Source: Candidatus Saccharimonadota bacterium
GTDB taxonomy: Bacteria > Patescibacteriota > Saccharimonadia > Saccharimonadales > Saccharimonadaceae
Length of the DNA stretch: 53,677 nt
Assembly: GCA_009777625.1 (NCBI GenBank)
Contig: WRLL01000005.1
Coordinates: 1-53,677, forward strand
Direction of reading: 5' to 3'
The position numbers and the translations under genes are program-made. The notes beneath the pieces were generated by a model that was not told the DNA's origin, searched no databases, and saw only the letters and a program-made list of their open reading frames with translations. Every line of letters starts with the position of its first letter. The first letter of the stretch is position 1. Of the stretch, positions 1 through 9,356 are shown piece by piece.

Positions 1-39
1 TTTTAAGTCCGCCGCGTATACCAATTCCGCCATTCGCGC
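1..39 (-). tRNA. partial tRNA-Leu (probable TAA anticodon), truncated by the window edge
   Basis: Reverse complement reads GCGCGAATGGCGGAATTGGTATACGCGGCGGACTTAAAA, a typical tRNA-Leu 5' half through the anticodon loop (ACTTAAAA). Confidence 0.8.
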
Positions 40-189
40 TTATGTGATTAATCTGTAAATGAGCGTTTCGCTGCTTTTCACGCCGCGCGGCCACCGCGTA
101 TACAATTATTTACGGGAAGCCTTTGGCTTCCGCCGCCATTCATTCCCATAAAAATTATACCACGATAAAACAAGTGAAATCAAAATTTA

Positions 190-393
190 TTACTTGCCAA
201 ATTGCGACGAGCCATAATAATTCCGCCTGGTCGCGCCATTCACTGTGGCCGAATCGCCGCCAAATGATGTCATAATTCGCATCAGCCCAGTAATTCCAAC
301 CACACCTAACAAAATCACACCTGAGTATTTCAAGAACTCGCGTCGATCCATTTCTTTGTTGGCTAATTTGGCAACCTGGGTTTTCAGTGTCAT
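190..393 (-). CDS. short Tat-signal-peptide-like protein
   Basis: 67 aa; DRREFLKYSGVILLGVVGITGL is a twin-arginine motif plus hydrophobic stretch; Gly/Ser/Tyr-rich C-terminus; no catalytic domain visible. Start may be internal. Confidence 0.6.
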   Translation of the reverse strand: MTLKTQVAKLANKEMDRREFLKYSGVILLGVVGITGLMRIMTSFGGDSATVNGATRRNYYGSSQFGK

Positions 394-533
394 TTGGTTT
401 CCTTTTGCAGTTTATCTTGCTAAACTATGTCGATTATAAATCAAGTCAAAAATAAACGCAAGCTCCTTTACTTAAAAATGTATTTGCTTTATAATTGAGA
501 CGCAAACATAGAGCTACTACAGGGGGAAGAGAT

Positions 534-977
534 ATGGCACGTTTACCAATCGTTGGCGGAGATCCAGATAACTGGGGTACAGTACTAAATGATTTCCTGG
601 GCGTTGCTCATAATACTGATGGGACGTTGAACTCGTCAGCGGTGGCAAGTGCAGCCCCTGTCACATCGGTGGCGGGTCGGACTGGTGCTGTGACTTTGAC
701 GTCGAGTGATGTTGGTTTGGGTAATGTAAATAATACATCCGATTTAAGCAAGCCGATTTCGACCGCTACTCAGGCTGCTTTGAATAACAAACTTGACTTG
801 GCTAATTCATTATTCATCGTTTGGGCTGATAGTGCTACGACTTTCCCAGCTAGGACCTCTAGTATTCCGTCTGGCTACGCTGGTCGTGTGGCGTTTGATT
901 CGGGCGATTTTCCTTCCCACCCCGGGCCGTCCGACATGCAGATCGGTGATCGTTGGCGCCGGAGGGTTTCCGCGTAA
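534..977 (+). CDS. phage tail-fibre-like protein, N-terminal part
   Basis: MARLPIVGGDPDNWGTVLNDFLGVAHNTDGTLN and VTSVAGRTGAVTLTSSDVGLGNVNNTSD are common tail-fibre motifs; purine-rich SD (gggggaagag) upstream of ATG 534; TATAAT upstream. Confidence 0.7.
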   Translation: MARLPIVGGDPDNWGTVLNDFLGVAHNTDGTLNSSAVASAAPVTSVAGRTGAVTLTSSDVGLGNVNNTSDLSKPISTATQAALNNKLDLANSLFIVWADSATTFPARTSSIPSGYAGRVAFDSGDFPSHPGPSDMQIGDRWRRRVSA

Positions 978-1966
978 TGCCAGTCCGCGAATTCGTTTGG
1001 GACGGCATTTCATGGGGCGGCCCAGACTCGTCCTTTATATTAGGGACAACCGAGCCGACCCGCGACAATACCGGGGCAGGTACTGATGGTTTTACTTACC
1101 CGACGACCGTTGTGAATGGCAATGTGACGGTGAATGCTGGTCAGGTTTATGAGAATCAGATTATTAATGGTTACGTGAACCTCAACGTTGGCGGCACGCT
1201 GCGCAACTGTGTGGTTCGTGGTGCTGCTACGCCGACCGATCGTCCTATCGTGAATGTAGTCATCCCGGGTGGCTGGAATGTAACGGATCAGGCGGTAATC
1301 GATCACTGTACGATTCAGCCCACGCCGGCGTCGCGCAGTTTGGGTTATTCATCAGGGGTCGGCATCAAAGGATTTCGATGCACTAGGACAACGATTTTGG
1401 ATTGTATCGACAGCTTCACGGTCAGCGGTGGATCGACTGCGCCGAACGTGACTATTGAAGGTTGTTACGCTTCGGACCTGGTGGCTATCTCCCCTGATCC
1501 ATGGGTTGCTCGGCCTGGGACGCACAACGACGTGCTGCAACACCACGGCTCGACGGCTTCGTATCCAGCGTCGTCAGTCTCGGTGGTTGGCAATAGTTTC
1601 GATGCTTATCCGTCGGCCGGATCGAATGTTACAACGCCCAATATTGTCAACGGCTCATCTGGGGTCACTTTTACGTCAGTCATGTATTCACGCCCAACTG
1701 GCGCGTACAGTGCCATGGTTCTGGATCGTAACTGGATGCGTGGCGGTATTCAGACGTTGCAGTGCGTGGATACTTCGATCGTTGGCACGTTGGTGGCGAC
1801 CGGCAATCGTTGGGAACGTGGTACTGCTAACGGCGGTAGTCCGCCAGAGGGTCTGCCATTTGTTGCAGTATACATAAGCAATACAGCCATGCCTGCAGGA
1901 CAACGAACTTGGACGGATAATGTTTGGCTGACAGGGGGAGATGCGGCGATAGTAACTACAACGTGA
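977..1966 (+). CDS. tail-fibre-like / right-handed beta-helix protein, C-terminal part
   Basis: Continues in another frame; ATG at 977 overlaps the TAA of the preceding ORF (TAATG); contains REFVWDGISW, also seen in the neighbouring fibre ORFs. Confidence 0.6.
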   Translation: MPVREFVWDGISWGGPDSSFILGTTEPTRDNTGAGTDGFTYPTTVVNGNVTVNAGQVYENQIINGYVNLNVGGTLRNCVVRGAATPTDRPIVNVVIPGGWNVTDQAVIDHCTIQPTPASRSLGYSSGVGIKGFRCTRTTILDCIDSFTVSGGSTAPNVTIEGCYASDLVAISPDPWVARPGTHNDVLQHHGSTASYPASSVSVVGNSFDAYPSAGSNVTTPNIVNGSSGVTFTSVMYSRPTGAYSAMVLDRNWMRGGIQTLQCVDTSIVGTLVATGNRWERGTANGGSPPEGLPFVAVYISNTAMPAGQRTWTDNVWLTGGDAAIVTTT

Positions 1967-2002
1967 TAGAGAAAATATTTTGTAAGGAGTTAATGGGGTA
2001 GA

Positions 2003-4159
2003 ATGGCAGTATATCTAAACACATTCGAAGGCGGCACGAACGGAACAGCGATTAGTGTGGCCAACTCTGGTGGTGCCAGCGGGACGGCCTTCGCAGGGAT
2101 CATAGCTAACGGTGTCGGTGTGACTTCCTCGCCGAATATTGTCTTTTCGACGGCCGCCGCGCAGACCGGGACCCTGGGCTGTCGGATGACTCTGGATGCG
2201 ACGACTTCGTATTTGTTGATGAATGCTAGTGCAACGATGACCGACCGGGTTTATATTCGTTTCAAAGCAACTTATCCGGGACCAGCAAATGCCAGTGGCG
2301 TCGTTAATAGTATGGCCGTGTTGCTGGCCAATGCCGGCAGTAACCGAGTGATCTATGTCAATGTTGGCAACGATAACCGGCCTTTCTTGGGCATAACTAA
2401 TTCCAACACCTGGTTAAACGGCGGAGCCGGTCAGGTCGATACTCGGCCGCCGACAGGTATAACACCAGGCGCCAAATATACATTTATCGTCGTAGTTGGC
2501 AAAGCTAGCGCAGCCGATGCGACCGACGGCGAGTTGGGCTTTCGCATTCTAGACAGTAGTGACAGTATCGTTCACAGTTGGACCGGGACTGGCAACACTG
2601 GCGTAGCGGATTTCAGCGGTGCGCGTTACGGTACGGCAACTAATACGCTGGGTTGGACGACATTCGATTTTGATGATGTTGAGCTAGGCGATGTTGCATC
2701 AGGTTGGCCACCCGGATCAGGCGGAACAACGGTAGCTGTGACGACCGGTTCGTATCAGACGGCTGATTTTACAGGTTCGACGTCGGGCGCCGGTAATACG
2801 TTGTCATTTTCAATTGCTTTTACAAGTGGGCAGAACAACAGCAGCGGTATAAAGCAGCCAATGAGCGGGCTGTTTTTGATCCCGCGTGGCACGGCCGATT
2901 CGGTTTATACCGTAACGGTCAACGATGGTGGAACGCTAACGACGCAAGCTGTTAATGTTTCGGCCGAGGGGACTGGCGCGGTGGTTGATAATGGGGTTAT
3001 CGAATATATTTGGGACGGCACTTCATGGAACGGCGGCGGCAATGTCATCACACGTGACGATTTGGTGCCGGGAACTTATGTGCCGGGGCTGGTACCAGAT
3101 ACGGTTGGGACGCCCGTCGGTTGGACGCCGGTCAGAACTGAAGCTGGAACGCCAACGACTACGACGGTAGGGACCTTTAATATATTTCGACCGACAGAGA
3201 CATTATACGAAGACATTCGTTTCACCTGTCCGGTGCAACCAGGGCCAACCGTGCCGGCAGCCGTCACGTTTAATAGATGTCATTTTGTAGGCGGCAACCC
3301 GCAGGTCCAACAGGCCGAGTATGACGCGTTGTCTACGTGGGACAATGGTTTGGCCCTGCAGCGCTCATCACTGATGACGAATTATCGCGCCGGTCACTTG
3401 ACCTTCATTGATTGTACATTTGACCCGGGTTGGTGGTTTGACCAGGGGCTAAGTACACGTGTTGCGACGATCTGGACCCTAGGGCTAAACGGCGGCAACT
3501 TTACTGTCAAAAGGTGTGAAGTCCTGCGATGTGTTGACGGTATCGGCTGGGCGCAAGGGCCTAACGGTCCGACTGCCTATACCGAGGTTTTTCAATCGGC
3601 CATCTGGAAGAATTTCGGGGCAGTAAATATCGTTCGGCCCAGCGGGTCGGTTTGGACAATACCATCGGGCAACTATATTCATTCCGACGGATTCCAGGTC
3701 AATATCGGCAACACGCTGGAAATTGCCTACAATCTATTCGGCGGCCAGCGCAATTCGTGGGCGCAGCGGCAGAACATGCCGTATGTCCCTGGTGGGCCAG
3801 ACGCATCTAGTGGCGACGATGCCTACAATTCCTGTTTCATGATTCAGCAGGAAGGCAATGCTTACGGTGCGGATGGCGATGTGCACAGTTTGTACATTCA
3901 CGACAACTGGATGGGCGGCGGCAGTGGCTCAGTGCAATTAGTTGACAAGAATAGTAATAATTTGTCTGGTCTGACATTTACTAATAATAAGATTTTGACC
4001 CGCCAGACTGGCTGGGGTGACGCCGTGAATAGCCCGGGCTATTACATTGTTAAGTCATCCACCTTGGCGGCGACGATCACTGGCAACGTAACATGGGACG
4101 GCACAAACGCTGGACTAGCCGGCACTGGCATAGCTGCGCCGATTCAGAATTATAGTTAA
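2003..4159 (+). CDS. large fibre-like surface/phage protein with VIEYIWDGTSW linker and beta-helix-like C-terminus
   Basis: 718 aa; MAVYLNTFEGGTNG... paralogous to the next ORF; SD-like aaggag upstream. Confidence 0.7.
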   Translation: MAVYLNTFEGGTNGTAISVANSGGASGTAFAGIIANGVGVTSSPNIVFSTAAAQTGTLGCRMTLDATTSYLLMNASATMTDRVYIRFKATYPGPANASGVVNSMAVLLANAGSNRVIYVNVGNDNRPFLGITNSNTWLNGGAGQVDTRPPTGITPGAKYTFIVVVGKASAADATDGELGFRILDSSDSIVHSWTGTGNTGVADFSGARYGTATNTLGWTTFDFDDVELGDVASGWPPGSGGTTVAVTTGSYQTADFTGSTSGAGNTLSFSIAFTSGQNNSSGIKQPMSGLFLIPRGTADSVYTVTVNDGGTLTTQAVNVSAEGTGAVVDNGVIEYIWDGTSWNGGGNVITRDDLVPGTYVPGLVPDTVGTPVGWTPVRTEAGTPTTTTVGTFNIFRPTETLYEDIRFTCPVQPGPTVPAAVTFNRCHFVGGNPQVQQAEYDALSTWDNGLALQRSSLMTNYRAGHLTFIDCTFDPGWWFDQGLSTRVATIWTLGLNGGNFTVKRCEVLRCVDGIGWAQGPNGPTAYTEVFQSAIWKNFGAVNIVRPSGSVWTIPSGNYIHSDGFQVNIGNTLEIAYNLFGGQRNSWAQRQNMPYVPGGPDASSGDDAYNSCFMIQQEGNAYGADGDVHSLYIHDNWMGGGSGSVQLVDKNSNNLSGLTFTNNKILTRQTGWGDAVNSPGYYIVKSSTLAATITGNVTWDGTNAGLAGTGIAAPIQNYS

Positions 4160-4168
4160 GGAGAGAAA

Positions 4169-5200
4169 ATGGCAGTATACCTGAACACATTCGAAGGCGG
4201 CACCAGCGGCAACGCGATTACTTTGGCTGGTTCCGGTGGCGCTAGTGGGACGGCTTTTGCGGCGATTGTGGCCAATGGCGCTGGCGTGTCTTCTTCGCCG
4301 AATATTATCTATTCGTCAGCCGCGGCGCTAAATGGCAGTTTGGGCTGTCGGATGACTTTGGATGCAGCTCAGTCTTACTTACTTATGAATGCATCGGCTA
4401 CAATGACCAATCGGGTATACGTTCGACTAAAAGTCAGATATCCTGGTCCGGCCGTTGGCGGTGCTGTCGTTAATACATTTACGACTCTGCTGGCAAATGC
4501 TGGTGCTGGACGTCCGGCCGGAATTGCTGTCGGTACCGATGGTCGTCCTTTTCTGTCAGTTTCAAATGCTGGTACTTGGTTTAATGGCGGCGCTGGGCAA
4601 CCTGACAGTCGACCGCCGACGGCCTTAATACCGGGTGCTACTTATACATTTATTTTGGTTGCCGGCAAGGCTAGCGCGGCTGCTCCCACTGCCGATGGCG
4701 AATTGGGTTTTCGTATCCTCGACAGCGGCGGCAACATCGTGCACACCTGGACTGGTACGGGCGCTACCGGCGTAGATGATTTCAATGGCGTGCGGTTTGG
4801 CGGTTCGACCAATGCTAATGGCTGGACGTCGGTCGATATGGACGATGTCGAACTGGGCGATGTAGCGTCGGGCTGGCCGCCTGGATCAGGTGGAACGACA
4901 GTAGTTTGGACATCTAATTCGTATTTGGTGGCCGACTTTACCGGCTCGACGTCGGGGGCCGGCAACACCTTATCGTTCTCGATTGCATTTACCAGTGGTC
5001 AGAACAACAGTTCTGGCATTCAACAACCAATGGCCGGACTGTTTCTAATACCGCGCGGCACGGCTGATTCGGTTTATACTGTGACGATCAATGATGGAGG
5101 AATACTGACGACGCAGACCGTTAACGTGCCGGCCGAAGGATCAGGGTCGGTAATCGATGGGGTTGTCGAATATATTTGGGACGGCGCTAGCTGGCTCTAA
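4169..5200 (+). CDS. fibre-like protein, paralogue of the N-terminal half of 2003..4159
   Basis: 343 aa, colinear with the preceding ORF up to VVEYIWDGASWL*, then stops. Confidence 0.7.
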   Translation: MAVYLNTFEGGTSGNAITLAGSGGASGTAFAAIVANGAGVSSSPNIIYSSAAALNGSLGCRMTLDAAQSYLLMNASATMTNRVYVRLKVRYPGPAVGGAVVNTFTTLLANAGAGRPAGIAVGTDGRPFLSVSNAGTWFNGGAGQPDSRPPTALIPGATYTFILVAGKASAAAPTADGELGFRILDSGGNIVHTWTGTGATGVDDFNGVRFGGSTNANGWTSVDMDDVELGDVASGWPPGSGGTTVVWTSNSYLVADFTGSTSGAGNTLSFSIAFTSGQNNSSGIQQPMAGLFLIPRGTADSVYTVTINDGGILTTQTVNVPAEGSGSVIDGVVEYIWDGASWL

Positions 5201-5209
5201 AAGAATACT

Positions 5210-6355
5210 TCAGGAAGCTTCTGAATTATAGTCGATCATTTGATTTTGGCTGAGCCTAGTTGCAATTTGATTACGTTCGGGTACGATTAATCTAGAGGCA
5301 GACCTAGGTAGGGTGCGCATAGCCGGGCTGGGCTCGGGCGTACTCTGTTTTAGCGTTACTGTCTCAGTCCGTTTTGCTTTGGCTTCGGATTTGGGGATCA
5401 TTCCAGAACCGTTTATTGGGTAGGACGAAATGTCCATGGTATGGCGTATGACTTTGGGCTTGATCGCTTCGGTAGTGTTTGGGACGGTTGCCAGTCTGGG
5501 CTTTATCTGGCTGGCAACCGGTGCAGTTTTGACTTTAATAGGATTAATCGCAGCAGGCTGTTCAATTGGTTTGGTTGGTTTATAAGTAATTGCTAGCGGC
5601 GATTCTTTTGCAGGTTTAGATTTCTTGGATATTGCGTGCCGCACAGCTACTATCAAAATGGACAGATTATATAACAGAATAATTGGCAAGGAAATCAGCA
5701 GACTGACCGACAGGTCCATGGCGAATGGCACCATTAACGCTGCGATCAAACTGCCTAGGATGACCCAGCGTTCGGCCTTGAAAAGCTTCTTCATTGATAG
5801 GCGTTTCATGTGATCGATCAGCGTTATGATCAGCGGCAACTGAAATATTAGGATGAAAATGATCAGGCAGTTAATCACAAAACTAAGGTAACTGTCGCCT
5901 GAAATCAGCGCGCTCAAACCATCGACACTAAACCCGCCAAAGAAATGCAGTGCACCGGGAATAATCACCGAATAACTAAACAGCACACCCAAGGCCGCCA
6001 ATCCCAGCGAGAACAGTGTAATTAACATAATCGCCGGTCGCCCCAAGGGTTTTTTGAAGGCCGGTCGCGCGAACATCAGAACATTGTAGATAATCGCCGG
6101 GATCGCTACCACCATACCACCGACAAGACAGATTCGCATGATAAATGCAAAGCTGCCGACCGGTGTCGTATAATAAAGTTCCTGGTTCAAAGGCGCGCGC
6201 AAAATGTCCAAGATTTGATGATAATAGAAAAAACTCACCACGCCGGCAGCTGTCAACAAAGCAAATACTGCGAGCAACCGCCACTGTAGCTCACGAATAT
6301 GATCGCGCACTACCATGACTTCTTTACTTTTGGGTTTACCTTTTTTCTTTATCAC
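5210..6355 (-). CDS. tatC: Sec-independent protein translocase TatC with long C-terminal extension
   Basis: Multi-TM protein with TatC hallmarks (VVRDHIRELQWRLL..., PVGSFAFIMRI..., IPAIIYNVLMFARPAF). Confidence 0.9.
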   Translation of the reverse strand: MIKKKGKPKSKEVMVVRDHIRELQWRLLAVFALLTAAGVVSFFYYHQILDILRAPLNQELYYTTPVGSFAFIMRICLVGGMVVAIPAIIYNVLMFARPAFKKPLGRPAIMLITLFSLGLAALGVLFSYSVIIPGALHFFGGFSVDGLSALISGDSYLSFVINCLIIFILIFQLPLIITLIDHMKRLSMKKLFKAERWVILGSLIAALMVPFAMDLSVSLLISLPIILLYNLSILIVAVRHAISKKSKPAKESPLAITYKPTKPIEQPAAINPIKVKTAPVASQIKPRLATVPNTTEAIKPKVIRHTMDISSYPINGSGMIPKSEAKAKRTETVTLKQSTPEPSPAMRTLPRSASRLIVPERNQIATRLSQNQMIDYNSEAS

Positions 6356-6401
6356 ATCCTGTGCCGCTCCCTATAAATTAACGAGCCGGAAATTATTTTA
6401 C

Positions 6402-6602
6402 CTAAGAATTGTTTTTGTTGTCGTTTTCTTTTTTGTCAGATTTGTCGTCGCCAATGCCTTCTTTAAAGCCTTTTTTCAATTCGCCGCCGGCCTGGCCGAC
6501 GCCGCGTGCTAGTTCTGGTATCTTCTTTGCACCAAAGAACAGAATCAAAACTACCGCAACAATGATTAAAACTAGCTCTAGTTTTCCAATCCCCACTTGC
6601 AC
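6402..6602 (-). CDS. tatA: Sec-independent protein translocase TatA
   Basis: IGKLELVLIIVAVVLILFFGAKKIPELARGVGQAGGELKKGFKEG is canonical TatA. Confidence 0.93.
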   Translation of the reverse strand: MQVGIGKLELVLIIVAVVLILFFGAKKIPELARGVGQAGGELKKGFKEGIGDDKSDKKENDNKNNS

Positions 6603-6659
6603 TCCTTCCGTTTATGCTTTATAATCCTAGTATATATCTAAAGGGCAGGATCTGCAAGT

Positions 6660-7565
6660 ATGAAAAAAATATTCGGCTCGACAAAGACAAGCGCGCTAAT
6701 TGTCACAGCAGCTGTTTTTGTGGTCGGGCTACTAGCGGGTTTTTCACAAACCGTGTGGGCAGGTGTTTATGGCGCTGGACCATACGGCGCCTGTGATTAC
6801 GGCGGCACCGGAACCTGTGATGTGCCGGGCGGTATTGAGAATCTGACGTTGACGCCGGGGACGAATCAAATCACTGCGACGTGGTCGCCGCCGATTGATG
6901 ACGGCGGCAGCGCTGTCACGGGCTATATCGTGGGGATTTCGGCTGATGGTGGTGGTACATGGCCAACGACAGATACGACAACTAACACGACGTATACTTT
7001 TACAGGGTTGAATCCTGCCGTTACCTATACCATTCGGGTTTATGCTGTCAACGCAGCTGGTGACGGAGTGATTGTTTATGCGACTGGTCGACCAGCTTTT
7101 ATTACTTTGACCATGCCTGGCGTCGATCCGTCAATCTCGGTGACGCCCACTGCATCAGGCAGTTTTTCGTCGGTGTCGTATGCGCCGTCGGTCGAAACCA
7201 ACACTGGCTATCAGATGACGCTGTCGACTAGCTCGGCTGTCACTAATTTGGTAAAAGGCGGCGATGTGGTTGCTGCTTCGACTGGCACTGTCGGCTCACC
7301 GATTACCTTGGCGGCTGACAGCTGGGGTTTTCGAATCGATGGCTTAGGCGGTTTTGGTGCCGGACCAACATTGGGTTCCAGCAATGCGGCCGCTCTGCCT
7401 AATAGCTGGGCTGGCGTGCCGCCTTTGGCTAGCGCTGCAACCATCGCGACTGGCGCTGCCACTAGTGGGCAGGCGGTCAATATTTGGTTTGGCCTTGGTG
7501 CTTCGACTAGCAAGCCATCCGGTTCTTATACGCAAACGCTTGTCATTACAGTGGTTGGGGGATGA
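6660..7565 (+). CDS. secreted fibronectin-III domain protein with shared C-terminal WxL-like domain
   Basis: Signal peptide; FnIII-like NLTLTPGTNQITATWSPPIDDGGSAVTGYIVGI...; C-terminal NTGYQMTLSTS...LAADSWGFRIDGLGGFGAG...SWAGVP. Confidence 0.75.
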   Translation: MKKIFGSTKTSALIVTAAVFVVGLLAGFSQTVWAGVYGAGPYGACDYGGTGTCDVPGGIENLTLTPGTNQITATWSPPIDDGGSAVTGYIVGISADGGGTWPTTDTTTNTTYTFTGLNPAVTYTIRVYAVNAAGDGVIVYATGRPAFITLTMPGVDPSISVTPTASGSFSSVSYAPSVETNTGYQMTLSTSSAVTNLVKGGDVVAASTGTVGSPITLAADSWGFRIDGLGGFGAGPTLGSSNAAALPNSWAGVPPLASAATIATGAATSGQAVNIWFGLGASTSKPSGSYTQTLVITVVGG

Positions 7566-7642
7566 CACATGTAAAAAGACTTGACAAAGCTTAAGCACGT
7601 ATGGTTAAATTAAGTAAATTAATATAACAAGGAGCAAAATCC

Positions 7643-8254
7643 ATGAAAAAAATCGTCAAACTACAATCCGTAGCTGCTGCGACTGGTATTACCGCCATAG
7701 CTGCCTTCGCGGTTGTGCCGGGTGCGTTCGCTGCCACCGACAGCAGTAACACCGTTATCAATGCCAACATCGGTTCGACTATCAGCGTGACTAGCGGTGC
7801 AACCGTTACGTTGAATGTTGCACCAACGGCTGGTGGCTCGATTACTACGGCCTCTGACACAGTCACTGTAACGACAAACGATAGCAATGGCTATACATTA
7901 GCACTATCAACAAGCACCGCATCAACAGCCCTGGCTGGTACGCCAGGCGGTTCGATCCCAGCATCTAGCGGAACTCAAGGCGCGCCAATTTCTTTGGCAG
8001 CAAATACCTGGGGTTATCGTGTTGATGGTCAGGGCGGCTTTGGCGCTGGACCGACTACGGCTGTTAACAACGCCGCCAGTGAATCACACTCTTGGGCCGG
8101 CGTCCCGGCAAGTGGTTCAGCTGATACTATCAATACCACGACTGGGGCAACCAGTGGTGAAGCGACTACCGTCTGGTATGGCCTGAATGCTACGACAGCT
8201 AGCGCTGGCGGTACATACACCAACACTGTAGTTTATACGGCGACGACGAGGTAA
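7643..8254 (+). CDS. small secreted surface protein, shared WxL-like domain
   Basis: Signal peptide ending AFA; SNGYTLALSTS...LAANTWGYRVDGQGGFGAG...YTNTVVYTAT; promoter TTGACA-N17-TTAAAT; SD aaggag. Confidence 0.75.
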   Translation: MKKIVKLQSVAAATGITAIAAFAVVPGAFAATDSSNTVINANIGSTISVTSGATVTLNVAPTAGGSITTASDTVTVTTNDSNGYTLALSTSTASTALAGTPGGSIPASSGTQGAPISLAANTWGYRVDGQGGFGAGPTTAVNNAASESHSWAGVPASGSADTINTTTGATSGEATTVWYGLNATTASAGGTYTNTVVYTATTR

Positions 8255-8258
8255 ATAG

Positions 8259-9215
8259 ATGCGTCGCATCAGGACGACCTTAACTTTCGCGACAGTATTT
8301 GCAATTAGCTTGCTTATCTTTAGCCCGATTACTATGGCCGAGCAGACGGCCGGCCTTAGCCCGAAAAAGCCGGATGGCATCATGGAACTGACTGTCTCAC
8401 CGACTTCGACGCGTCTGGAATTGAAGGCTGGTCAATCAACCAAAGGCGAGTTCATGATTTTTAACTCTGGCGAAGTGTCACTTGACGTCAAAGTCAGTGC
8501 CAACCCATACAGCGTCAAAAACGAGAACTACGACGGCGATTACGAAAACGAAACACCCCGCTCACAGATTGTACGCTGGATCAATTTCGACCAGGCCGAA
8601 TATCACTTGGAACCGCGCCAGCAGGAAACGGTTCACTTCACTGTCAATACGCCACAGTCAATTCCCGATGGTGGTCAATACGCGGTGCTTTTAGCGGAAA
8701 CTGCCTCTGAGGCTACCTCGACCGAAGGCAGTTCATTCAACACCATCAAACGCGTCGGTACGTTACTTTACGCATCAACCGATGGCCAGACCAAGGACTC
8801 TGGTTTTGTCAAAGAAGTTTCGGTTAAAGGTTGGCAAAAAGAACAGCCAGTTGCCTTTACGCAGCGCATCACCAACGACGGCAACACTGACTTTGTAACC
8901 ACTGGGAAAGCCACTCTAACCAGCTTATTTGGCCGCGAAATCGCCACAGTCATAGTTGACGAACAGATCGTTTTGCCAGACACAACACGTGCCACAGATA
9001 AATCTTTTAATGAGAAGGTTGTTCCAGGTTTTTACAAACTTAGCGTCGAAAGCACATTCTTAGGTCAAACACACACATCAGAAAAGTGGGTTTTTGTTGC
9101 GCCAGTTTGGTTGGTCTCTCTGGTGTTGATAATCTTTCTTCTCGTTATTGCGGTAATTATCTGGCTAGCCGGACGGGGCAAGGGCAGTCGTAAAATCAAA
9201 ATTCGTGGCCAATAG
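8259..9215 (+). CDS. DUF916-like membrane-anchored protein (WxL-associated type)
   Basis: MELTVSPTSTRLELKAGQSTKGEFMIFNSGE...QSIPDGGQYAVLLAE, C-terminal TM and basic tail. Confidence 0.65.
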   Translation: MRRIRTTLTFATVFAISLLIFSPITMAEQTAGLSPKKPDGIMELTVSPTSTRLELKAGQSTKGEFMIFNSGEVSLDVKVSANPYSVKNENYDGDYENETPRSQIVRWINFDQAEYHLEPRQQETVHFTVNTPQSIPDGGQYAVLLAETASEATSTEGSSFNTIKRVGTLLYASTDGQTKDSGFVKEVSVKGWQKEQPVAFTQRITNDGNTDFVTTGKATLTSLFGREIATVIVDEQIVLPDTTRATDKSFNEKVVPGFYKLSVESTFLGQTHTSEKWVFVAPVWLVSLVLIIFLLVIAVIIWLAGRGKGSRKIKIRGQ

Positions 9216-9356
9216 TTTTCCACAAATTTCTTAGTGTAGTATTGACGAACGCATTGCGCTTATGTTAGTATTAAAAAGTAATGTAACAATAAGCAATAAT
9301 AAAGAGGGTATAAACTAGGATAAATATATAAAAGTGGTGTAAGAGGCAAAATTAAG

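Noticed and set aside
4642-4968. Long antisense ORFs (here and at 7211-7513, 15456-15878, 40715-41209, 41285-41719, 44250-44867, etc.)
   Set aside because: Shadow ORFs opposite convincing coding sequences, with low-complexity or antisense composition and no start signals.
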